From contig JAISGK010000010.1 of assembly GCA_031263155.1 (NCBI GenBank), forward strand, positions 1 to 39,177: a stretch of 39,177 nucleotides of DNA. The letters run 5' to 3'. The position numbers were made by a program, and so were the translations under genes. The DNA comes from Clostridiales bacterium (GTDB lineage Bacteria; Bacillota; Clostridia; Lachnospirales; WQUN01). Positions 24,734-33,242 of the stretch are shown piece by piece; the stretch's first letter is position 1, and the number at the start of each line of letters is the position of its first letter. A model generated the notes under the pieces. It was not told the DNA's origin. It saw only the letters and a program-made list of their open reading frames with translations, and ran no database searches.

Positions 24734-27007
24734 TTACTGCCAGTAATACATCGGCGTATCTACGGTAGCGGAACTGCCGATCGCCGACGTAAAGACGCGG
24801 TTTGAGCCGCCTTCCCAAGTAACATTGCCGCTGGAGTCCTTTATAATAAACTTGAACTCAAACGTCGTTCCGGCGGGAACGCTCACGGGGAGGAACCATT
24901 CGGGATAATTCGGGTTCATCAACGCTTCAGTAGCGTTGTTCGTATCCCAACTGCCAAGCTCGGGTATGCTCCCGACGATATAAACATCCTGACCATACGA
25001 AGTCGTCTTGTTTAGGTGGAAGATGACTTGATTTTGGTCGCCCGAAAGCACCTTATAAACAAAACCGCTGCTCGTCCCCGAACCTTTCGTTACGGTTATC
25101 GTATTCTGACCCGCCGCAACCCCATATGGAACGCTTGTCACAATCAAGTTGCTGTCGTTGTAGCTGACGCTTGCAGAAACTGTCGTGCTGCCATTCGAGA
25201 AATTAACGGCAACGCTCCCGTCAAGCCCGTCACCGTAAATATACACGGTATTTCCGGCGCGACCGCTCGTGGAAACGACGTTTCCTATCTTCGGCGTCGC
25301 GGATAAATCCGCGTTATAAGACCAAACGCAGACCTCGCCGCCATTCAAGTTAAACCCGCTGATATAGCCGTATGATACCGAAATCCCGTCGCCGTAAAGC
25401 AACCCGCCCAACTCGTCGCTGTAATTGCCGTCAGGCAAGCCCGTAGGTAACCCAAGTATGCTATAATCAACATCAGGCTGACGGTTTACCGCCACCACCA
25501 CAACGTCATCATAAAACGCACGTTCGTAAACAATCACATTGTCGTCTGCGTAACGCACCGTCGTGAGTCCGTAGGGAAGCGCGTCGTTCTCCTGCCGCAA
25601 GTCCGACAGAGCTTTAATAAGCTGATACGCCTTAGTTGCCGTGTCAAAGTCAGTAAACGTTTCCATAAACACACGCCCCGCCACATCGCTGCCGTCGCCG
25701 GGGTTTATATACTGTTCCGTTCCGTAGTATATATTCGGCGCTCCGCGGGACGTAAGCAACACGGCAAGAGCTGCGTCATACGGCTTTTCGTTCTGCTGAA
25801 TATACCCGAAGCGCGTCACATCATGGTTATCAAGGAACGTAACCGTTTGGCTTTCGTACTCATAGTCGTTCTGTGTGTAACTCAGCATATTGGCAAAATC
25901 GCTCATTGACGTGCTGAAATTGCCGAACGCTGACGTAGCGGCGCGGTAAAACTCAAAATCAAGGTTATTCACGCCTGTCTGCTTGGGGAAGTAGACATAC
26001 TCGTCATACTTCGGGTCTGGCCGACCGATAAAAAATTCGCCGAAGTGCATAGTGGCCGCCTGCGAGTCGATGGCGTCTTTAAGCCCTTTTACAAAGGCGG
26101 GGTTCATATGTAGCGTCGCATCATGTCTGAACCCGTTGACGCCCATACTGGCCCAGTAAAGAGCGGCCTTTTCCAAATACGCGACAACGTTCCCGTTCTC
26201 CTGCGAGAAATCCGCAAGCGAACCGAGGTCTTTGTGCCTGTATCCGAACCGAGAGGAATCGCCTCCACGGTCGCCGAGGTCGTGAAACCAGCCGTTCACA
26301 TCGTTGTTTGGGTCGGCAAGCAGATTCTCAATCGAACCGTCTCCGTTGTAGTCATACGGCTCGCCGTTCACGTCAAGCGCGTAAGAACCGTTGGGCAGTT
26401 TGTCAGGCTCGTAGAGTTTTCCATCCTCAGGCGCATAGTTAAGCGTCGGGTTCTGCCATCGGCTCGTGTGATTTGTCACGAAGTCAATAACGAGCTTAAT
26501 CCCTTCGGAATGGAGAGCGTCACGCAGTTCCTTAAACTCATTCAGCGTACCAAAATGTTCGTTGGTCGCGAAATAGTTGCGGACGTGATAACCGTGAAAA
26601 CTCGTCCAGCGGTCAATACTGCCGTCGCTTTGATAATCGAGAATTTCCGTGTCGCGGTTCTCATAAGGCGCGGAAACCCAGACTGCGGTAATGCCCATTC
26701 CTTTCAAGTAAGGAATCTTCTCAATAATACCAGACCAGTCTCCGCCTTGATACAGCTTCAGATCGGTACCCGTGCCATCGAACAGCGTCGGGTCAAACCC
26801 GTTCGGCACGTTGTTCGTCGGGTCACCGTCGTAGAATCTATCAGTTATTATCTGATAGACTATATCGCGTGAGGTCAACGGTCCAAGGTCATCATAAGAC
26901 GAAGCCGCTGACGCGGTGACTACCGGGCGGAAAATCAGCGCGGCAACGAACGACAAGACTACCGCCAAGCTCACGAGCCCCGATGTTACCATCTTCTGCT
27001 TGTTCAT
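24734..27007 (-). CDS. Secreted CGTase-like GH13 amylase with TIG and CBM20 domains
   Basis: The 757-residue protein has a signal peptide (1-35), then a GH13 barrel with motifs IVYQIITDRFYDGD, DFVTNHTS, GFRHDATLHM (nucleophile Asp296), HFGEFFIG (acid/base Glu324) and FLDNHDVTRF (Asp396). A domain C follows, then a TIG/IPT domain (about 572-654) and a C-terminal CBM20 starch-binding domain (about 658-757). The A-B-C-D-E layout is that of cyclodextrin glucanotransferases and maltogenic amylases (GH13_2); product specificity cannot be read with certainty. It is first in the starch operon. ATG 27007 follows GAAAGGAG. Confidence 0.9.
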   Translation of the reverse strand: MNKQKMVTSGLVSLAVVLSFVAALIFRPVVTASAASSYDDLGPLTSRDIVYQIITDRFYDGDPTNNVPNGFDPTLFDGTGTDLKLYQGGDWSGIIEKIPYLKGMGITAVWVSAPYENRDTEILDYQSDGSIDRWTSFHGYHVRNYFATNEHFGTLNEFKELRDALHSEGIKLVIDFVTNHTSRWQNPTLNYAPEDGKLYEPDKLPNGSYALDVNGEPYDYNGDGSIENLLADPNNDVNGWFHDLGDRGGDSSRFGYRHKDLGSLADFSQENGNVVAYLEKAALYWASMGVNGFRHDATLHMNPAFVKGLKDAIDSQAATMHFGEFFIGRPDPKYDEYVYFPKQTGVNNLDFEFYRAATSAFGNFSTSMSDFANMLSYTQNDYEYESQTVTFLDNHDVTRFGYIQQNEKPYDAALAVLLTSRGAPNIYYGTEQYINPGDGSDVAGRVFMETFTDFDTATKAYQLIKALSDLRQENDALPYGLTTVRYADDNVIVYERAFYDDVVVVAVNRQPDVDYSILGLPTGLPDGNYSDELGGLLYGDGISVSYGYISGFNLNGGEVCVWSYNADLSATPKIGNVVSTSGRAGNTVYIYGDGLDGSVAVNFSNGSTTVSASVSYNDSNLIVTSVPYGVAAGQNTITVTKGSGTSSGFVYKVLSGDQNQVIFHLNKTTSYGQDVYIVGSIPELGSWDTNNATEALMNPNYPEWFLPVSVPAGTTFEFKFIIKDSSGNVTWEGGSNRVFTSAIGSSATVDTPMYYWQ

Positions 27008-27059
27008 AATCGAACTCTCCTTTCAAAATTCTGTTTCTCCCAATTGCCCTACGATATGA

Positions 27060-27089
27060 ATTATAAAAAAAGGGGATGAATAGCGTCAA
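27060..27089 (-). promoter_or_regulatory. Promoter of the starch operon
   Basis: The minus strand has TTGACG (27084-27089), 18 bp, TATAAT (27060-27065). Transcription should begin near 27053, about 45 nt before the amylase ATG. The -35 box overlaps the stop codon of the DUF3791-like gene. Confidence 0.75.
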
Positions 27090-27340
27090 TAGAATTTTAA
27101 AGAAAATTTGCGAAAACGCTTTCCTTTGGCACAGGTTAGACCGATGTTATCATCAATACTCTCTACGATATATAAATGCCCGGTCATGTGAAGCGCGTCA
27201 GCGCAGTCGGCAATATAGTCAGCGGCGCCTGTCTTATAGAGAAAGTCAAAGGCTTCACGACCGCTTATTCCTTTTGCGTGCTTATATAATTCCACACATA
27301 ACGCGAGAAACCACGTGAGATCCAGCGACCCGGCCTGCAA
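27086..27340 (-). CDS. DUF3791-like small protein
   Basis: An 84-codon frame reads LTWFLALCVELYKHAKGISG, then REAFDFL, DYIADCADALHMTG and LYIVESIDD. This matches, from memory, the order of conserved parts in DUF3791 proteins (ISG-x-E, D-Y-I, LH-x2-G, YIV-x-DI). DUF3791 genes in Bacillota often pair with DUF3990 genes in what look like toxin-antitoxin-type units; no partner is seen here. The only start is TTG 27340, preceded by a stop and without a good ribosome site, so the 5' end may be damaged. Its 3' end carries the operator and -35 box of the starch operon. Confidence 0.5.
   Translation of the reverse strand: MQAGSLDLTWFLALCVELYKHAKGISGREAFDFLYKTGAADYIADCADALHMTGHLYIVESIDDNIGLTCAKGKRFRKFSLKFY
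27112..27123. promoter_or_regulatory. LacI/CcpA-type operator-like palindrome (cre-like)
   Basis: GAAAACGCTTTC is a near-perfect palindrome around a central CG. It differs from the cre consensus at its outer positions. It lies 23 bp upstream of the -35 box of the starch operon promoter and inside the 3' end of the DUF3791-like gene. It is a candidate site for the operon's own LacI protein or for CcpA. Confidence 0.5.
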
Positions 27341-27471
27341 TTTTCATTCTTTCGCACATTCTTGTGCATGGAAATTCTATAAATGCAAATACTGATCGCA
27401 GACACCGACCTATGGGTGGGCCATTATGAAAAAATAACACAAATCCAAATACGCAAGGAGATGTCTGTCTT

Positions 27472-29592
27472 ATGCAAGCCAATGACGAGAAACTCAGCCA
27501 GCTTGAGAAGGCCACCGTCACTCACGCAAGCGGGCGCTTGACCACCAATCAAGGCCTGGGCGTATCCAACACCGACGACTCGCTCAAGGCTGGGAAACGT
27601 GGTAAAACATTGATGGAAGATTTCATGTTTCGCGAAAAGATTACCCATTTTGATCACGAGCGTATACCCGAACGTATCGTCCACGCGCGCGGATCGGGCG
27701 CGCATGGTTACTTTCAGGTATATAAAAGTCTGTCTAACATAACCAAGGCGCATTTTTTATCTGACCCGTCACTTAAGACACCCGTATTTGCCCGCTTTTC
27801 CACTGTCGCTGGCTTTAGGGGTTCCGCCGACACCGTAAGGGACATACGCGGTTTCGCGGTAAAATTTTATACCAAAGAGGGCAACTATGACATAGTGGGC
27901 AATAACATGCCTGTGTTCTTTCTTCAAGACGCGATAAAGTTTCCCGATTTGATTCATGCCGTTAAGCCCGAGCCGAACAATGAAATGCCTCAAGCCGCGT
28001 CCGCGCACGACACCTTTTGGGACTTCGTTACCAGCACGCCAGAAACTATGCACAACCTCATGTGGCTTATGAGCCCACGCGCGCTTCCGCAAAGCTATCG
28101 TATGATGGAAGGCTTTGGAATTCATACCTTCCGCTTTGTAAACGAGGCGGGTGAGTCAAAGTTTGTAAAATTTCATTGGAAGCCGCTACTGGGTTTACAT
28201 TCGCTCGTGTGGGACGAGGCGCAAACCATAGCGGGCAAAGATGGAGATTTTAACCGCCGCGACCTGTGGGATAATATCGAAAATGGCAATTTTGCCGAAT
28301 TTGAGTTCGGCATACAGGTTCTTGATCCGCAGGATGAATTTAAGTTTGACTTTGACATTTTAGACCCTACTAAATTGTGGCCGGAAGAAATGATACCCGT
28401 GCAACGCGTAGGTAAGCTCACGCTTAACAAAAACCCTGAAAACTTTTTTGCGGAAACAGAGCAGGTCGCGTTTTGCCCCGCCAACATCGTGCCGGGCATA
28501 GATTTTACCAACGACCCCCTGCTGCAAGGGCGATTGTTCTCTTACTTGGACACGCAGTTGTCTCGGCTGGGCGGTCCCAATTTCCATCAAATACCCATTA
28601 ATCGTCCGCTGGTAGATGTGAACAACAACCAGCGCGACGGCATACACCGTATGACAATAGATAAAGGACAAACGGCATACTACCCCAATTCACTGAATAA
28701 CAACGAGCCGCACGCGGCTGGAAAGCGCGAGAGTCATTTCGAACATTTTATGGAGAAGATAGACGGGCAAGTGATACGCGAGCGCAGTGAATCCTTCCGG
28801 GATCATTATTCACAGCCCGCAATGTTTTGGAACAGCATGTCTGACTATGAAAAGCAACACCTTATCGACGCGTTCGCGTTTGAGCTGGGAAAGTGCAAAA
28901 CCAAAGAGATCCGCCAAAAAGCGGTAGATATGATCACAAATATTGACATGTCGTTGGCGTGCCAAGTGGCAAACAAATTAGGCATAACCCCCAACAAAGA
29001 CAGCGAAGCAGCGCGAGCCGGGCAGACAAATTTCACCGTATCCGATAAATCGTTGCGCAATTTCGTATCGAGCGCGTTATCTGAGGCTAACACGCCAAAA
29101 AGCGCGAAAACAGCCAAAGTAGCCGTCGTTATAGAAGACGGGTACAACGCCTCGCACTTTGACGCGGTAACCCGCGCGATAACAGACGCTGGCGCTACAT
29201 TCGATGTTGTGTCCAGCAAACTGGGCCGCATATCATCCGCCGACGGCAAATCGGCAGAAGCCAATCAAACGTTGGCCACCACGTCCAGCGTATTTTACAA
29301 CGCGGTTTTTGTGCCATGCGGCAAAGAGATAGACAACATGGGTAAAAATCGCGACCTCATACACTTCCTTGGCGAAGCGTACAGGCACTATAAAACGATA
29401 GGACTCGCGGGAGAAGCGACCACGCTGGCTGACGCAGCGGGCTTTGATGACAAAACAGGCATAGTTATGATGGGCGAGCCAGTAGATACATTTAAGTTAA
29501 CCTCCAGCTTTATCACATCACTGGCCGAAGGTAGGCACTACACCAGGCAAATCACAAATTCAATGGCATACGCAAAACTTAACACACTATAA
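27472..29592 (+). CDS. katE: Large-subunit catalase with C-terminal DJ-1/PfpI-like domain (KatE/HPII type)
   Basis: The 706-residue length is typical of clade 2 catalases. Catalytic His71 lies in RIVHARGSGAHG, the distal Asn in VGNNMPVFF (144-145), and heme-ligand Tyr358 in GRLFSYLDTQ. After about residue 545 a flavodoxin-like domain follows (KTAKVAVVIEDGYN, then FVPCGKEIDN), as in HPII. It breaks hydrogen peroxide into water and oxygen in the cytoplasm. AAGGAG lies 11 nt before ATG 27472, and an ATG directly on that site is out of frame. No convincing promoter is seen. It stands alone, diverging from the DUF3791-like gene. Confidence 0.95.
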   Translation: MQANDEKLSQLEKATVTHASGRLTTNQGLGVSNTDDSLKAGKRGKTLMEDFMFREKITHFDHERIPERIVHARGSGAHGYFQVYKSLSNITKAHFLSDPSLKTPVFARFSTVAGFRGSADTVRDIRGFAVKFYTKEGNYDIVGNNMPVFFLQDAIKFPDLIHAVKPEPNNEMPQAASAHDTFWDFVTSTPETMHNLMWLMSPRALPQSYRMMEGFGIHTFRFVNEAGESKFVKFHWKPLLGLHSLVWDEAQTIAGKDGDFNRRDLWDNIENGNFAEFEFGIQVLDPQDEFKFDFDILDPTKLWPEEMIPVQRVGKLTLNKNPENFFAETEQVAFCPANIVPGIDFTNDPLLQGRLFSYLDTQLSRLGGPNFHQIPINRPLVDVNNNQRDGIHRMTIDKGQTAYYPNSLNNNEPHAAGKRESHFEHFMEKIDGQVIRERSESFRDHYSQPAMFWNSMSDYEKQHLIDAFAFELGKCKTKEIRQKAVDMITNIDMSLACQVANKLGITPNKDSEAARAGQTNFTVSDKSLRNFVSSALSEANTPKSAKTAKVAVVIEDGYNASHFDAVTRAITDAGATFDVVSSKLGRISSADGKSAEANQTLATTSSVFYNAVFVPCGKEIDNMGKNRDLIHFLGEAYRHYKTIGLAGEATTLADAAGFDDKTGIVMMGEPVDTFKLTSSFITSLAEGRHYTRQITNSMAYAKLNTL

Positions 29593-29675
29593 ACGCATAT
29601 CACCAATTATTTTCATAGAGGCGCTCCCCTCCCCGCGCCCCTTAATATATCGCATTTATCATAACGGAGGTGAAC

Positions 29676-29804
29676 ATGATGTCATTACAACTGCACGGCA
29701 GGCTCATCGACGGTGAAAACGGACTTGCGTGCCGGGATGATTATATCACTTATTTCATGGTCATCAAAAAGGTCGAACAGCTGTTCCGCCCCATGGCGAT
29801 GTAA
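29676..29804 (+). CDS. Small open frame with a strong ribosome site, antisense to the SUFU gene (uncertain)
   Basis: ATG 29676 is preceded by GGAGGTGA at ideal spacing and opens a 42-codon frame (MMSLQLHGRLIDG start, LFRPMAM end). It overlaps the 3' end of the opposite SUFU-domain gene for nearly its whole length. No family is recognised. The ribosome site is the main support, and it could be the remnant of a lost gene start. Confidence 0.22.
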   Translation: MMSLQLHGRLIDGENGLACRDDYITYFMVIKKVEQLFRPMAM

Positions 29805-30503
29805 AAACCGCGCCTCGTCTTCATGCAAAGGCAGCAACGTAAGACAATATACTAACTTATTGTCTCCCACATCTACCGTGATAAAAGCATCGCGTTCAGA
29901 TTCGGCGGGCAGCATACGCGTCGCGCCAACCGCCCATCGGCTCATGCGCGTGTTAGCGGAAAAAGAATCGGATTGCCTGTATGTATAGCCTTCAGCGGCG
30001 CCATCCAAGGCGTCGCTGGAGGCTGTTTCACCTAAAGGAGCCAACGGCAGCAGCGTGCCGTAAAACAACCACGTATCCAGCGTGGCCGGGTATTCGGCAA
30101 TGCTACGCAACCATTCTACGGGCCAATAGTTTTCTGGCTTGTGATCAATGTTCCAATAAAATGGCAGGTGCATCATTAGCTCACAGTATTCATAACCCTC
30201 CATACCTTCGGGTACCGTCATGGGTCTAACGCTCATGCCAACGGTAAAGAGCGTGTTGCAGGCATGCTCACGCGTGGCGGGTATAACATAAATGTCTATG
30301 CCGTCGGTATCGCCAACCAATTTATACTCAGCCTTGCCAAAATATTTTTCAAAATGTTCAATAATTTTTATCTGCTCCGACGCGCTGCCCCGCGATCTAT
30401 AGCCACGCCCTATAAAAAGACTTTTCAATTTGTTTATAAATTTACCCAAGGGCTTATCCTCCTCTGTATTTATATAATTCAGATCCCATTTTGTCGATGC
30501 CAT
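29685..30503 (-). CDS. Suppressor-of-fused (SUFU) domain protein
   Basis: This protein of about 272 residues has the SUFU domain signatures: IDIYVIPATREHACNTLFT, VGMSVRPMTVPEG, YCELMMHLPFYW, then PVEWLRSIAEYPATLDTWL and GTLLP. Bacterial SUFU-domain proteins (PF05076) are often found in polymorphic-toxin and contact-dependent systems as immunity-like proteins, but many, as here, stand alone and have no known role. There is no signal peptide or membrane segment. ATG 30503 is used; it has only a weak ribosome site, and TTG 30515 is possible. It diverges from the MATE exporter gene. Confidence 0.82.
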   Translation of the reverse strand: MASTKWDLNYINTEEDKPLGKFINKLKSLFIGRGYRSRGSASEQIKIIEHFEKYFGKAEYKLVGDTDGIDIYVIPATREHACNTLFTVGMSVRPMTVPEGMEGYEYCELMMHLPFYWNIDHKPENYWPVEWLRSIAEYPATLDTWLFYGTLLPLAPLGETASSDALDGAAEGYTYRQSDSFSANTRMSRWAVGATRMLPAESERDAFITVDVGDNKLVYCLTLLPLHEDEARFLHRHGAEQLFDLFDDHEISDIIIPARKSVFTVDEPAVQL

Positions 30504-30527
30504 TTTTAAGCGCAATCGTTAAATAAA

Positions 30528-30556
30528 TTGCAATATAATATTCAATAGTGTATACT
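30528..30556 (+). promoter_or_regulatory. Promoter of the MATE exporter gene
   Basis: TTGCAA (30528-30533), 17 bp, TATACT (30551-30556). A GGGGGGG ribosome site follows before the TTG start at 30604. Confidence 0.65.
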
Positions 30557-30603
30557 GAAGAGGTGCATAAAGATACATAAATAGAATAGGGGGGGCTTCT
30601 ATA

Positions 30604-32139
30604 TTGAATCTAAAATTGAAGACGCGTTACCTTGCTGTGGTAGATTTTATCAAGAGTTTAACAAAAGTGCAAGACATGACTCAAGGTTCTATAATACAAA
30701 AACTGGTGACGTTTTGTGTGCCGCTGCTTATAGGCAATATCGTTCAGCAGTTGTACAATACGGTTGATCTCATAGTAGTTGGACGGTACATCGGAGACGA
30801 TGCCCTGGCTGCTGTTGGTTTATCTACCAACATTTTTTTTATGTTGCTCATACTATTCGTGGGTGTGGCAACGGGCGCGGGTATTTTGGTCTCTCAATAT
30901 TTTGGCGCCAAAGACAGGAGCAATCTTTCACACACTGTAGGCACAACCATAACGCTTATGCTCATATCGAGCATTGTCATAATGGCTATAGGTATAGTAA
31001 TTACGGATCCGCTGCTTAGACTGTTGAACACGCCAGAGGAAATATTTGGCCTTGCCAGAGACTACCTGCTTGCCATTTTACTAGGCATATCGGGGGCTGT
31101 GTTTTACAACGGCTTAAGCGGTATATTACGCGGTATGGGCGATTCGCTTGTTCCCTTGCTGTTCTTGATCATCACCTGCTTGCTCAATGTTGGGCTCGAT
31201 CTGCTGTTCGTCGCTGTGTTTCATTGGAGTGTAGCGGGTGCGGCGTGGGCTACGGTTATATCGCAAATCATATCCAGCATATTGTGTCTCATTCGCCTTG
31301 CGCGTATGAAAGATGTGCTGGACTTTAACAAACATATATTTATACCAAAAAAATCCCTGTGCGCCGCCATAGCGAAACTGGGACTCCCCGCCGCCGCCAC
31401 ACAGTTGTTATTCTCGTTCGCGAACCTGGTGGTTCAGCGTTTGGTAAATTCGTTTGGCACAGAGGTCATAGCCTGCACAATCGTAATCATGGGTGTTGAC
31501 GGTTTTGCCATGATGCCCAATTTCACGTTCGGCATAGCTATGGCAACCTTTGTTGGGCAAAATGTAGGTGCGAAACGTTTTGATCGTGTGCACCAGGGCG
31601 TTAAAACAGGTACCATTATGGGTATTTCCGTTTCCGCCGTTCTCGTTTTTATGATGCTATTGTTCGGCGAACCTATTATCAGGGTGTTTACCTCAAGCGA
31701 AGCGATTATAAAATTGAGCTATGATATGCTTAAAGTGCTGGCTGTGGGCTATATTGCCATGTCAGTCACGCAAACGATCTCCGGCGCGATGAGAGGGGAA
31801 GGCAACACCATCACCCCCATGTGGATATCTTTTTTTACCACCGTTATATTAAGAATGCCGCTAGCCTACCTGCTGGCTTTTCTTACCCGATCGCCCGAAT
31901 ACCCCGCCGGCAGACCCGAGGTGATATACGTATCGTTGCTTATAGCGTGGGTAATAGGCGCGGGCACTATACTGCTGGTATTCAGACGCAACTCCCGCAG
32001 ATCCGCGCTCAATCTGTCAGCGGATGGCGCCTCTGCCGCCAATGATGAGGCGGCTACTATACATTCTGACAACAAAAGCGGCGGTGACGAAACACAATCG
32101 GAAGTAAAACTAATTGAGAATGAAGCATGTGAAGCATGA
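30604..32139 (+). CDS. MATE family multidrug/metabolite exporter
   Basis: The 511-residue protein has about 12 membrane segments and MATE-typical opening and repeat motifs (VPLLIGNIVQQLYNTVDLIVVGRYIGDDALAAVG; in parts: QQLYNTVD and VGRYIG; later ATQLLFSFANLVVQ and VGQNVGA). It uses an ion gradient to export cationic drugs or metabolites. The TTG at 30604 has AGGGGGGG 8 nt upstream and adds about 24 residues before the usual MATE start. The C-terminal tail of about 50 residues (from RRNSRRSALN) is hydrophilic and acidic, longer than usual. The terminator at 32225 lies downstream. Confidence 0.92.
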   Translation: MNLKLKTRYLAVVDFIKSLTKVQDMTQGSIIQKLVTFCVPLLIGNIVQQLYNTVDLIVVGRYIGDDALAAVGLSTNIFFMLLILFVGVATGAGILVSQYFGAKDRSNLSHTVGTTITLMLISSIVIMAIGIVITDPLLRLLNTPEEIFGLARDYLLAILLGISGAVFYNGLSGILRGMGDSLVPLLFLIITCLLNVGLDLLFVAVFHWSVAGAAWATVISQIISSILCLIRLARMKDVLDFNKHIFIPKKSLCAAIAKLGLPAAATQLLFSFANLVVQRLVNSFGTEVIACTIVIMGVDGFAMMPNFTFGIAMATFVGQNVGAKRFDRVHQGVKTGTIMGISVSAVLVFMMLLFGEPIIRVFTSSEAIIKLSYDMLKVLAVGYIAMSVTQTISGAMRGEGNTITPMWISFFTTVILRMPLAYLLAFLTRSPEYPAGRPEVIYVSLLIAWVIGAGTILLVFRRNSRRSALNLSADGASAANDEAATIHSDNKSGGDETQSEVKLIENEACEA

Positions 32140-32224
32140 CATCCCCGTTCGCGCGCCCCTACAAAACCACACACCAACACCACATAACAGCAGTGCCACA
32201 CAATGACATGATATCCCATAACCA

Positions 32225-32256
32225 AAAAGTCCTCTTGCCGTAGCAAAAGGACTTTT
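32225..32256. terminator. Bidirectional terminator between the MATE gene and the peptide importer operon
   Basis: A 14-bp stem with one mismatch (32225-32238 with 32243-32256), a 4-nt loop CGTA and T runs on both strands. It lies 2 bp beyond the stop of the last ABC gene and about 85 nt past the MATE stop. Confidence 0.85.
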
Positions 32257-32258
32257 AA

Positions 32259-33242
32259 TTATAATTTATCTCTATATGCCTCAATCTCCCTGGTATTGCC
32301 CAAAACAAAATGTCCGGGTTCCACTTCGACAATTTGCGGTCCCTCTTTGCTGTAGTCGTGCTGAGTGGGGTCGTATATCTCCGCCGCGCGATCACGCGCG
32401 CGCCGGGGATCAGGTATGGGCGCGGCCGCAAGCAGGTTGCGCGTGTAGGGGTGCAGCGGCTTTTCGAACAGCCGTTCAGCAGCGCATAACTCTACTAGCT
32501 GTCCCGCGTAGATAACGCCTATACGGTCGGCAATAAATTTTACAACCGATAAATCGTGCGCTATGAATAGGTAGGACAGTCCCCTCTCGTGCTTAAACTT
32601 GTTTAGAAGGTTAAGTACTTGAGCGCGTATGGATACATCCAGCGCCGATATGGGTTCGTCAGCTATGATAAACCTTGGCTCCATAACCAGAGCACGCGCT
32701 ATGCCAATGCGCTGTCTTTGCCCGCCGCTAAACTCATGCGGAAACCGCGACGAAAACTCTGGCAGCAAGCCGACGTCCAGCAGCGAATTTTCCACCTTCA
32801 ACTTAAGTTCTTCCTTGGTTTTACATAGCTTTGAATTTATAAGCCCTTCGCCAACGATGTAATCTACCTTGGCGCGCTCGTTAATGCTGGCCATGGGGTC
32901 CTGAAAGATCATTTGCACGCAGCGCACTACCTTGCGCTGCATCTCGCCCGATATTTTCCCGCTTATCACTTCTCCATCAAACAGCACACGCCCGCTGTCG
33001 ATGGGGTTAAGACGAATGATCGAGCGCCCGATGGTAGTTTTGCCGCTTCCCGACTCCCCCACCAGCGCGAACGTTTCACCCTGATATATATCAAAACTTA
33101 CATTACGAACAGCGCGCACGATCTTTTTGCCGTTACGAAAAGTAACCGACATATTTTCGACTTTAAGCAATGCCTTTTTCGCGTCGGGTTGCGGCGCTGA
33201 TAACTGTGACACTGTTAGCTCCTTAACCATATTGGCTACCAC
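32259..33242 (-). CDS. Oligopeptide ABC transporter ATP-binding protein (OppF/DppF)
   Basis: The 327-residue ABC ATPase has Walker [10 protein letters not shown], signature FSGGQRQRIGIARAL, Walker B FIIADEP and H-loop FIAHDLS. The C-terminal oligopeptide-type extension begins at KPLHPYTRNLLAA. The GTG start at 33242 overlaps the end of the OppD-type gene; ATG 33230 is an alternative. It is the last gene of the peptide importer operon, followed directly by the terminator at 32225. Confidence 0.92.
   Translation of the reverse strand: MVANMVKELTVSQLSAPQPDAKKALLKVENMSVTFRNGKKIVRAVRNVSFDIYQGETFALVGESGSGKTTIGRSIIRLNPIDSGRVLFDGEVISGKISGEMQRKVVRCVQMIFQDPMASINERAKVDYIVGEGLINSKLCKTKEELKLKVENSLLDVGLLPEFSSRFPHEFSGGQRQRIGIARALVMEPRFIIADEPISALDVSIRAQVLNLLNKFKHERGLSYLFIAHDLSVVKFIADRIGVIYAGQLVELCAAERLFEKPLHPYTRNLLAAAPIPDPRRARDRAAEIYDPTQHDYSKEGPQIVEVEPGHFVLGNTREIEAYRDKL

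Noticed and set aside
26123-26872. A 249-codon frame opposite the CGTase-like gene
   Set aside because: It is antisense to an intact GH13 gene and has repetitive Val/Arg-rich content typical of shadow frames.
29615-29645. A GGCGC/GCGCC hairpin after the catalase gene
   Set aside because: The stem is about 5 bp and no T run follows; it may slow polymerase but is not a clear terminator.
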